DNA of 64,000 nt from assembly GCA_947503435.1 (NCBI GenBank), contig CANNDL010000003.1:1-64000 (forward strand), read 5' to 3'. Position 1 is the stretch's first letter; each line of letters starts with the position of its first letter. The translations under genes and the position numbers were made by a program. Positions 57,120-64,000 of the stretch are shown here, piece after piece. Origin of the DNA: an uncultured Kangiella sp. GTDB lineage: Bacteria; Pseudomonadota; Gammaproteobacteria; Enterobacterales; Kangiellaceae. The notes beneath the pieces were generated by a model, which made no database searches, was not told the DNA's origin, and saw only the letters and a program-made list of their open reading frames with translations.

Positions 57120-58601
57120 TTAAGGCTCACTACTACACATCATCGGTGTGCAAGTTCCTCCCGTCCGGCCTCCGCCTAAAGTAGCATATTCAATTGACTT
57201 TATTGGGTAACTGCATCGCTCCGCATTACAAGCTTGTACATAAATATCGCCACTACCCCAGCTTTTGAAAACATTTACATAATCATTGGTTGTGGTTGTA
57301 AATAATTGCAGATCTTTTGCTGAGTTTTCGACAAAAACCTTGTAGTGACTTGCGCCAGCAATCTTATCCCAGGCAAGGGGACGACCGGCGAAACCCATCG
57401 GAGTATTACGGACATTCTCTACATCCTTTAATACTGCTACTTTATGTGTACGAGATGGAATAACTGTGGAGCCATTGTGATATTGATTTAAGGCATATTT
57501 AAATTGGTAAACATTAATATAGTTATGTGGACGATTAATTGAACTATTAAACAGCGCTAAATCAAATGGAGAATGTTTGCTGATCGTATCTTCAGATAAA
57601 GGTTGTGAAATATTATGATTGCGTATATCTAAAGCGCTATAGGTCGAGATAAAGTTATAATCTCTTAAGTTAAAAGTATATTCACTATAGCTCACGCCGG
57701 AAATACCCGCGGCTTCTTGCAGTCCATCACGGAAGGTCTGAATTGGGTTAGGAGTTAAAAAGCTACCTGGCGCATTATCGTAAAAATGATACTTAGTTCT
57801 ATCACAAGGGAACTCGCAATTCTCTATCGATTTAAACTTCACAGAATGATGGAAATCACGGATAGTAAAATCCATCTTATAACTTAGTGGAGTCTGGTTT
57901 TCACTCAGACCATAACTGTTACCCTTACTACCATTCACAATTGCCACTCTTGCTAAGTTATTAGGGTATCCTTTCATTTCGAGCTGCTGATAAAAACCTT
58001 TAGCACTATCTCCCCAAATTAACATCTGCTGGCCAGCAGGAGTATCATAAGCTCTCCTGGCTTTAGAAATTTCACTAGGAACACCGAAGCCAATATCAAT
58101 AAAGTCTGCATAGTCTTCAATATGATCCCGGATATCTTTAGGTAAATTGGCTCCTCTATGAGGCGAGTCAAAAGAAACATACAAAGAGGTATTATGACTT
58201 TGCCCAAGGTTTTCCATATGCTTTAGCGCCCAGCGAGCCACTAAACCACCCATACTAATACCCACTACCGCATTAGGATAATTTCCCACCTTCTGAGTAT
58301 TAACACTATTAATAATAGTCACTAGCTCATTTGCATTAGTGCTAATCGATGCACCGCCATTAGCAAAATTCACCAAAACAATATCACGACCACTGCCATC
58401 AGCCGTCACTTGATTAATTAAAGTGCTATAAGCAGATTCATAATAAGCTTCGTTGTATTCATTCAGTGGGTCATAACCTTCAGCAATAATCACTGGCTTA
58501 TCAAAAACTCCATCAGGGCTTTTGATAATTTTCATAGTTGCTGCTTGAGTAGAAGTCGCCAATGCCGAAAGCATTAAGCCTGCTAAAAGTTTTGTTTTCA
58601 T
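57120..58601 (-). CDS. Secreted serine esterase/lipase, PGAP1-like alpha/beta hydrolase
   Basis: A 493-residue exported hydrolase. A Sec signal peptide (MKTKLLAGLMLSALATSTQA, cleavage after TQA) leads into an alpha/beta-hydrolase domain. The oxyanion and nucleophile regions are PVIIAEGYDPLNEYN and VVGISMGGLVARWAL (Ser116), with FDSPHRGANLP typical of PGAP1/lipase-like enzymes. The histidine and acid cannot be fixed with certainty. The last 100 residues look like a fibronectin type III-type module (PLAWDKIAGASHYKVFVEN) and end in a Gly- and Cys-rich tail (TGGTCTPMMCSSEP). Likely substrates are lipids or esters outside the cell. It has its own terminator and lies between the tRNA genes and the RHS locus. 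Confidence 0.72.
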   Translation of the reverse strand: MKTKLLAGLMLSALATSTQAATMKIIKSPDGVFDKPVIIAEGYDPLNEYNEAYYESAYSTLINQVTADGSGRDIVLVNFANGGASISTNANELVTIINSVNTQKVGNYPNAVVGISMGGLVARWALKHMENLGQSHNTSLYVSFDSPHRGANLPKDIRDHIEDYADFIDIGFGVPSEISKARRAYDTPAGQQMLIWGDSAKGFYQQLEMKGYPNNLARVAIVNGSKGNSYGLSENQTPLSYKMDFTIRDFHHSVKFKSIENCEFPCDRTKYHFYDNAPGSFLTPNPIQTFRDGLQEAAGISGVSYSEYTFNLRDYNFISTYSALDIRNHNISQPLSEDTISKHSPFDLALFNSSINRPHNYINVYQFKYALNQYHNGSTVIPSRTHKVAVLKDVENVRNTPMGFAGRPLAWDKIAGASHYKVFVENSAKDLQLFTTTTNDYVNVFKSWGSGDIYVQACNAERCSYPIKSIEYATLGGGRTGGTCTPMMCSSEP

Positions 58602-58711
58602 TATTCACCTTCACATTTAATAAAATTCAAAGGGATTTTAGAGAAATCTCAATTTTCAATTATTCGTTATAAGCCTTTTTTTATTTCAATTTGGACAATA
58701 TATGGTGGTTT
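58602..58711 (-). promoter_or_regulatory. Upstream region of the esterase gene
   Basis: About 110 AT-rich bases between a terminator and the esterase ATG must hold the promoter, but I could not pick a convincing pair of hexamers. AAGGTGAATA on the minus strand just above 58601 is a good ribosome binding site. Confidence 0.3.
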
Positions 58712-58735
58712 AAAAAAACCAGCACAATGCTGGCT
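58711..58735 (-). terminator. Terminator of the RHS-lipoprotein operon
   Basis: On the minus strand CCAGCA / TGCTGG with a 3-base loop is followed by TTTTTTT (58712-58718). It lies 20 bases after the lipoprotein stop and separates that operon from the esterase gene. Confidence 0.8.
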
Positions 58736-58754
58736 AATAATTAAATGTAAAAAG

Positions 58755-59390
58755 TTACTCTGACCCACTTACATGAACTCTAAAGCCATTTTTAGCGAGA
58801 TAATTACCAAGCTCTTTAAATGATGATTGGTTAGATAAAAAGGTATTTAGCAAACTAGATAGCTTTGTATCAAATACAACATTCGATACGTATGAATTTT
58901 TATTAGTAGAAGAATTTAGATATAAATCTAATCTATAAGTTAGCTGCTTATCTGAATTAAGCTCTACTAAAGATGTTGTAGTTAACCAATCTACATTTTT
59001 AGCTTCAAAAGTCACTCCGCCTCTATTAACTCGAGCGTCAACCAATTGAAGTCCAGCCGTGCTTATTTTCGAAACCCTCTCGTAAACATCATTAAAACCA
59101 TCCTTCATTTTATTTTCAAAAATACTTTTGAAAGTACAGTCGGAAATATTTATTGACTCACAAAGCTCTATTCTATTACTAGATGTAAATGTCATTTTTG
59201 AGTTATTATCACTGAAAATTACTATTCTAGTATTAGAGCTTTCATATATAGTAACATCCTTTGGAATTGACCTCGGCAATTCAATAGTCATATTGAAATC
59301 ATTACTTAATACTTCAGCGCTCGACAACTTTTCGACTCTTTCTGCGCAGCTTGAAATAAGCATCACAGCTGCCATTAAAAACCACTTCAT
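58755..59390 (-). CDS. Small lipoprotein, candidate immunity protein for the RHS C-terminal domain
   Basis: A 211-residue lipoprotein with a short signal peptide and lipobox LISSC, Cys15 (AERVEKLSSAE follows). I recognise no family. The mature domain is mixed alpha/beta with two further cysteines close together (LCESINISDCTF). Its ATG is one base after the RHS gene stop (TAA-A-ATG), so the two must be translated together, and a terminator closes the pair. A small gene directly downstream of an RHS gene with a variable C-terminus is normally the cognate immunity gene; a lipoprotein would protect the periplasmic side. This role is inferred from position only. Confidence 0.65.
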   Translation of the reverse strand: MKWFLMAAVMLISSCAERVEKLSSAEVLSNDFNMTIELPRSIPKDVTIYESSNTRIVIFSDNNSKMTFTSSNRIELCESINISDCTFKSIFENKMKDGFNDVYERVSKISTAGLQLVDARVNRGGVTFEAKNVDWLTTTSLVELNSDKQLTYRLDLYLNSSTNKNSYVSNVVFDTKLSSLLNTFLSNQSSFKELGNYLAKNGFRVHVSGSE

Positions 59391-59391
59391 T

Positions 59392-62300
59392 TTAGTAATT
59401 CCTCATCTTTTTCCGCTCACTGTTTAGAATCCCATACGCTTCGACTTCTAATTGTTTTAACTCAATCATTAGGTCAGTTTTATTTTTTGCCTTACCAACC
59501 GCTTCAATAACTTTATTTTGCATTGGTCCAATCATATATGTGCCTATAAATATATCTTTTAACTGTCCATGTGCTATTTTATGAGCTTGAATCATATACA
59601 ATCTTTTGTAATGGTCGTGTGCAATTGCATAATGTAGAAATAGTTCATTTTTTATATATGAACTTACACCCTTACAGTTGCACTTTTGTCCGTATTCATA
59701 AGAGCTATGAAGCATTACCATAAGATCTTCTGACGACAAAAAGCCATTCGATGATAAAAATGTTAATAACTCAGCCCACGGCTTAAAACTATCTTTTCCA
59801 TTTGAATTAGCTTGGCGCATAATTTCATTAAGTTCTTCAAGTTTTTTATAGGAATCAACTTCGGTCATACTTTTGATCAAGTCTTTTAAATTAAAGACCG
59901 TTCCTGGGCCTAAAGTAGAAGCCATTTTGATTGCTTTCTTCTTATCTGTACCTCCACCTATAACCTTAGTGATGTCCTCTAAACTAGCTCCATCATTTAC
60001 AACTTTAACACCTATAACATTAGTTGCATCTAATATATTTGCTTTGTTTGGCTTGCCTAGTGTGTGCACTATCAATGTTGCATTTGCATCGCTACGAGAA
60101 CGCCCTCTATGTTTGCCTATCAATGCTCCACTTCCAGTTGTTGCTCCACTGCAGTTAAAACTACTAGCATCACACCCTTTGATTCCGCCAAAATAGGCTC
60201 CACCTAGCCAAGAATACCTTTTTTCCAAATAACTAACCGCTTCTCTTGCGTAACCACTAGGATCGGTAAAGGCTAACGGATTATTCAACACATATGAATA
60301 AGGGTTCATAGCCTGAGAATTACCGGCATCTTGCACGAAAGGATCTACACTCAAGAATCTACCAAGATTGTAATCGTAGGCACGTCCATTCATATGGATG
60401 AGCTCATGGTCATCCAGCTGCTCATGGTCTGTAAAGCCACGTTCCGTAGTACGATTAATTTGAGTTAAGCCAATAATACTGGTTAAGGTATTTTGGCTAG
60501 GTTCAACGAAGTCACCTTTACGTGGCTTGCCGAATGGGTCAAAGCTTCTGTGCTCTTTGATATTGCCTAAATGGTCAGTAATGGACACTACCGAACCTAA
60601 GCGATCACGATGAGTAAAACCAATATCCCAAGTTGAATTTTTCTTGGTTTGTATTGCTACATCGCCAATGTAGTGCTTATATTTGGTTGTGCTTCCCTGC
60701 ACTTCTTTTTCTAATAATTTATCAATGTAGTATGTGGTAATAGTACCGCCAGCAGCGCCCGTCTTAACCTGCTTATAGCGCATCAAGTCCGCGCCATAAG
60801 AAAAAGTCGAAGTCACACCACCCTTAGTAATGGTTAATGGCTTGTTGAACTCATTGTAAGTAATCGTCTTGCCATCGCCATTGAGCAAGTTGCCATTTCT
60901 GTCGTAGTTAAAATAAATTCGACTACTAGTACCTTTCTTTAACAACCCTCTAACGGCATTTGGACCTGCGTTACCACTATTGTTTATGTTTCGAGAGCCG
61001 CTCGCATGGTATGAATAGGCAGTTGAGTTTTGTGCGCTATAATCTGACTTATATTTAAAGTTACCAATTGCGTCATAAGCATAGTTAATACTCACTGGCG
61101 CAGCCCCATTGTAGAAACTACGATAGCTGTTGGTTAAACGATGCAAGTTATCGTATTGATATTCTTCTGAGTTCACTCCACCAGTCGTCGAGACCATCTG
61201 TTTGTACAAATTGCTAAAGCCATCGTATTGATAAGAAAGCTCATGACGCAAGCTATCACCACTGGTTGTGGAAGTACGCACGTCCATCATTTGCCCAGTC
61301 GCAGCATGGTAATTAGTTATTTCAGTTAGCAAACCATTAGACTTTAATTGGTCAGTAACCTTACCGTGCGCATCTAAGTCACGGATTTCTTGATAAACAT
61401 AACCACCGTTGGCATTCTTAATCTTGGTCATGTAACCCAGAGAATTATAATCATAAGCCAAAGTTAACCCCGTGGTGTTGTACTTCATGCCTTTAGGGCG
61501 ACCATAATTCGTATCCGTGTAATACAAAATGTCAAAGTCAGAGTAATTTGAACTACTGGTGTGGTAATTACGGTACTTCACTTGGTCAATAACCTTCTTA
61601 GTACCTGCTGAATTTGACGTGTAGTAATAGTACTTACGCAATCGATTAGTGAAACTACTACCGTTTTCTTCCCAGCTCAATAATCCTAAACCTTTGCGAG
61701 ACCAGGTTTCATCCCAAACCCATCGACCATTACGAGTACCGTTTATCCAGCGGTAGGTCATGCGGCCTAAAGTATCGTAGGAGTAGGTTAGCTCATCACC
61801 ATTTGCATCGACTTCTTTTTCTACTTCACCAAAGGTGTTGTACCAGAAAAACTTCTTACCCATGTTCGGGTCATCAACGTATTCCTTTTGACCTAAGGCG
61901 TTATACTTAGCGTAAATCTTATTACCGCTAGCATCTTGAAGCGTTACAGGATTACCTGCACCGTCATAGGCATAACGCGTGTAGTTACCATCAGCATCTT
62001 CAGTCCACACTAACTGTCCTAAACCATTATACTTACGACTCATATTTAAGGTCGTTTCGCCAATAGCCGTAATATCCGTCTCAAAACCATCGTAGCTATA
62101 ACGAGTTTCCATTAAACTATTATCAGCCTGTGGTGATTGCTTTATTAGTAATCGACCTAAAGAATCATAACCATCATAAACATTGTATTTCATGAAATAA
62201 GTTCTTTGCCAACCTAAACCATCGCCACCGTTATATGTACCCTGAGATATTTTCTGTCCTTTGCTGTTAAACAAAGTACGATTATAGTACCAGTGATCAC

Positions 62301-64000
62301 TATTAAAATTACGGGTTATTCCGTAACCATTTCTGTTTAAATTGTCAAAATAACTATAGGTATTTGGTTTGCCAACAGCTCGGTTTAACACTCTATATTT
62401 AGATTTAAAATTACCATACTGTGGGCACCAAGCACTACCGGCATTAACTCCACTGCACCACCAATAAGCCACTCTTTGAGTCGGTTCACCAGGAAGTTTA
62501 GTTGACCGTACTCGGGCAAAAGCATCGTAAGTCATAGTGGTCACTTGATTATTCGGGTCTGTGACTTTAGTGGCCTTGCCATGAATAGGATCGACTTCAG
62601 TTGTCGTTACATGGCCCTTAGAGTTAGTGACAGTTTTAACAAAATAACCATCCGTAGCAGTATTCACGCCATCTTTAGAGTAAGTCGTGGTTACTGAGCG
62701 GTTAGACATATCCGAACCAGTAAAATGGTCACCTGTAGTAGTAACCGAAGTTGGCAAGCCATAACTGTTATATGCAGTGTTCACAACTGAATATAAATTA
62801 CTCGCAGTTCCCTGACCTTGAGTCGCTACAGTAGTGACTTTTGTCGGTTTACAATAACTTGCACTAACCGTATCAATAGTCGTTTTTACCGACTTAGTTA
62901 TATCTGCTCCACTTTCTACAGATGCATAATCACTAGGACGGTTACTGATATTCTTTGTCGTGACTTGGCTCCAGGTAGGCTGATTAGGCACAGCAGAACA
63001 TTTAGCGACAAAGCTACTGGTAGTGGTTTGAGACTCACTAGCATTAATCAACGAGGTATCTGATTCGCTGTAAATACTCTTTTGATTAGTGACATTCCCC
63101 CAAGTATCTATCGAAATAATATCGTTGGTTTTCTTAAATAAAAATGCGCCGGTATTTAAATCATAATTTCTACTAATTACTGGATCGGCATATGGAAGAT
63201 AGGCACTTTGGTTAGTAAGAGTTTTCCACGTTGTGTCAACTTTAGAAATTCTCTGGTAAGAGCCACTCGAATTTTTAGCATATGACTCGGATAATGATAC
63301 CTTTCCCGAAAATGGAAAATCTTGTCTAAAGGTGTTAGTCGTTTTAGTACCAAGCGTTACATGCTCTTCTGTTATGGTTTTAAAACCCTGAAACCCTCTG
63401 CCTTCCAAGTTAAATCTTGCATCCGTATATGAAAATTTTGTTTCATTTAATCCACCGATACCATTACTAGATTTATAAGAATTAACCATCTGTATGGCAG
63501 TATTAAAATTCACATAAGGCTTGAAGTAACCTTTGCTAAATAAATAGCGGTTAGAGGAGTGTAAATTTGTTAACGAATCATAACTGAACTCATCGATAAG
63601 AGACATATCACCGCCTCGATTCACTTTAACTATCTTGTCAGCCTTGGCATTAGGATTCTTATACCAATATAAACCTAGGCTATGGCTACTGGTCATTGTC
63701 GATAATCCTTTGTTAGCAATAATATCGACTGCGCCGTCACCATTATGATCCACAAGGTGAAGTAGTTTGCGAGACGCAACAACTCCTAACTCAGGAGAAC
63801 CAATTTCTTTAAAGGATAAGGTTCCGTTGGTATTAATTTCAGTTTGCAAAATTTTCCAATGATATAAGGCGCTGTAGTCATTACACTTTTGCCAGAGATC
63901 CCAATCCTCTCCATTACCCACAATATCAAAATAGCTTGGTATAGAGCCACAATCACTAGCATAAGCTACTCCATAAGGGATCAAATAATCGGGCACTCCA
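59392..64000 (-). CDS. RHS/YD-repeat protein with unassigned C-terminal domain (5' end outside window)
   Basis: At least 1535 residues, open to the right edge, so the true N-terminus is not seen; the first in-window Met is at 63996. The N-terminal part has VCBS/FG-GAP-like calcium motifs (DHNGDGAVDI) and a SpvB/TcdB-like block (GRGFQGFKTI). Then come many YD repeats, e.g. YTRYAYDGAGNPVTLQDA and YSYDTLGRMTYR, and the RHS core (about in-window residues 1130-1249: DHLGNIKEHRSFDPFGKP, RAYDYNLGRFLSVDPF, NPYSYVLNNPLAFTDPSGY). This forms a shell that encloses a C-terminal cargo. The cargo, 285 residues at 59395-60249, is not recognisable and contains a His-rich stretch. The lipoprotein gene follows by one base. 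Confidence 0.88.
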   Translation of the reverse strand, partial: GVPDYLIPYGVAYASDCGSIPSYFDIVGNGEDWDLWQKCNDYSALYHWKILQTEINTNGTLSFKEIGSPELGVVASRKLLHLVDHNGDGAVDIIANKGLSTMTSSHSLGLYWYKNPNAKADKIVKVNRGGDMSLIDEFSYDSLTNLHSSNRYLFSKGYFKPYVNFNTAIQMVNSYKSSNGIGGLNETKFSYTDARFNLEGRGFQGFKTITEEHVTLGTKTTNTFRQDFPFSGKVSLSESYAKNSSGSYQRISKVDTTWKTLTNQSAYLPYADPVISRNYDLNTGAFLFKKTNDIISIDTWGNVTNQKSIYSESDTSLINASESQTTTSSFVAKCSAVPNQPTWSQVTTKNISNRPSDYASVESGADITKSVKTTIDTVSASYCKPTKVTTVATQGQGTASNLYSVVNTAYNSYGLPTSVTTTGDHFTGSDMSNRSVTTTYSKDGVNTATDGYFVKTVTNSKGHVTTTEVDPIHGKATKVTDPNNQVTTMTYDAFARVRSTKLPGEPTQRVAYWWCSGVNAGSAWCPQYGNFKSKYRVLNRAVGKPNTYSYFDNLNRNGYGITRNFNSDHWYYNRTLFNSKGQKISQGTYNGGDGLGWQRTYFMKYNVYDGYDSLGRLLIKQSPQADNSLMETRYSYDGFETDITAIGETTLNMSRKYNGLGQLVWTEDADGNYTRYAYDGAGNPVTLQDASGNKIYAKYNALGQKEYVDDPNMGKKFFWYNTFGEVEKEVDANGDELTYSYDTLGRMTYRWINGTRNGRWVWDETWSRKGLGLLSWEENGSSFTNRLRKYYYYTSNSAGTKKVIDQVKYRNYHTSSSNYSDFDILYYTDTNYGRPKGMKYNTTGLTLAYDYNSLGYMTKIKNANGGYVYQEIRDLDAHGKVTDQLKSNGLLTEITNYHAATGQMMDVRTSTTSGDSLRHELSYQYDGFSNLYKQMVSTTGGVNSEEYQYDNLHRLTNSYRSFYNGAAPVSINYAYDAIGNFKYKSDYSAQNSTAYSYHASGSRNINNSGNAGPNAVRGLLKKGTSSRIYFNYDRNGNLLNGDGKTITYNEFNKPLTITKGGVTSTFSYGADLMRYKQVKTGAAGGTITTYYIDKLLEKEVQGSTTKYKHYIGDVAIQTKKNSTWDIGFTHRDRLGSVVSITDHLGNIKEHRSFDPFGKPRKGDFVEPSQNTLTSIIGLTQINRTTERGFTDHEQLDDHELIHMNGRAYDYNLGRFLSVDPFVQDAGNSQAMNPYSYVLNNPLAFTDPSGYAREAVSYLEKRYSWLGGAYFGGIKGCDASSFNCSGATTGSGALIGKHRGRSRSDANATLIVHTLGKPNKANILDATNVIGVKVVNDGASLEDITKVIGGGTDKKKAIKMASTLGPGTVFNLKDLIKSMTEVDSYKKLEELNEIMRQANSNGKDSFKPWAELLTFLSSNGFLSSEDLMVMLHSSYEYGQKCNCKGVSSYIKNELFLHYAIAHDHYKRLYMIQAHKIAHGQLKDIFIGTYMIGPMQNKVIEAVGKAKNKTDLMIELKQLEVEAYGILNSERKKMRNY

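Noticed and set aside
62818-63063. Open frame on the plus strand within the RHS gene
   Set aside because: Antisense shadow of the YD-repeat coding strand; no start signal or homology.

Overview
The window is a chromosomal segment of an AT-rich gammaproteobacterium. The gene set (DiaA, SspA/SspB, LpoA, ZapE, ZapG, DarP, IbaG, RapZ, LptB-RpoN-Hpf-PtsN and a long mre-rng-yhdP-nit-tldD block) and its order match the core layout known from Pseudomonas, E. coli and related Gammaproteobacteria. The small, AT-rich style resembles marine groups such as Kangiella-like bacteria, but genus is a guess. About 57 kb is conserved housekeeping DNA. The last 7 kb is accessory.

Layout. 1-5 kb: the 5' part of a secreted-protein gene, then rsmI divergent from lpoA-yraN-diaA-dolP and a small membrane protein. 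5-10.5 kb (minus): rplM-rpsI, an orphan lipoprotein, the cytochrome bc1 operon petABC, sspA and sspB. 10.8-14 kb: an HU-type DNA-binding protein, a DUF3592 membrane protein, zapE and an alpha/beta hydrolase. 14-17.2 kb (minus): an acetolactate-synthase-like TPP enzyme with an aldehyde dehydrogenase. 17.4-21.3 kb: zapG, a DegS-like protease, an M23 peptidase, then murA and ibaG on the other strand. 21.6-30.8 kb (plus): yrbG-kdsD-kdsC-lptC-lptA-lptB-rpoN-hpf-ptsN-rapZ-mgtE, which serves KDO synthesis, LPS transport and nitrogen-PTS regulation. 30.8-45.6 kb: pmbA, a TonB-dependent receptor, darP, tldD, a nitrilase-family amidase, yhdP, rng, maf and mreDCB. 45.8-56.6 kb: prmC-prfA-hemA divergent from a TPR lipoprotein, lolB, ispE, tRNA-Gln, prs, rplY, pth and ychF. 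56.6-57 kb: tRNA-Met and tRNA-Ser with a tRNA-type promoter.

57-64 kb is accessory: a secreted serine esterase, a lipoprotein and a very large RHS/YD-repeat protein that runs off the window edge. The RHS protein keeps the RHS core ending in a DPSG motif, followed by a 285-residue C-terminal domain I cannot assign. One base after its stop comes a small lipoprotein gene, and a terminator closes the pair. This is the architecture of a polymorphic toxin with a cognate lipoprotein immunity protein, and it is the best candidate here for an undescribed system.

Other notable points: mreC appears to start at an AUU codon behind a perfect Shine-Dalgarno sequence; petABC has a perfect inverted repeat at its promoter; a TonB-dependent receptor lies between pmbA and darP; and mlaFEDCB and ptsO are absent from their usual places in this gene order.
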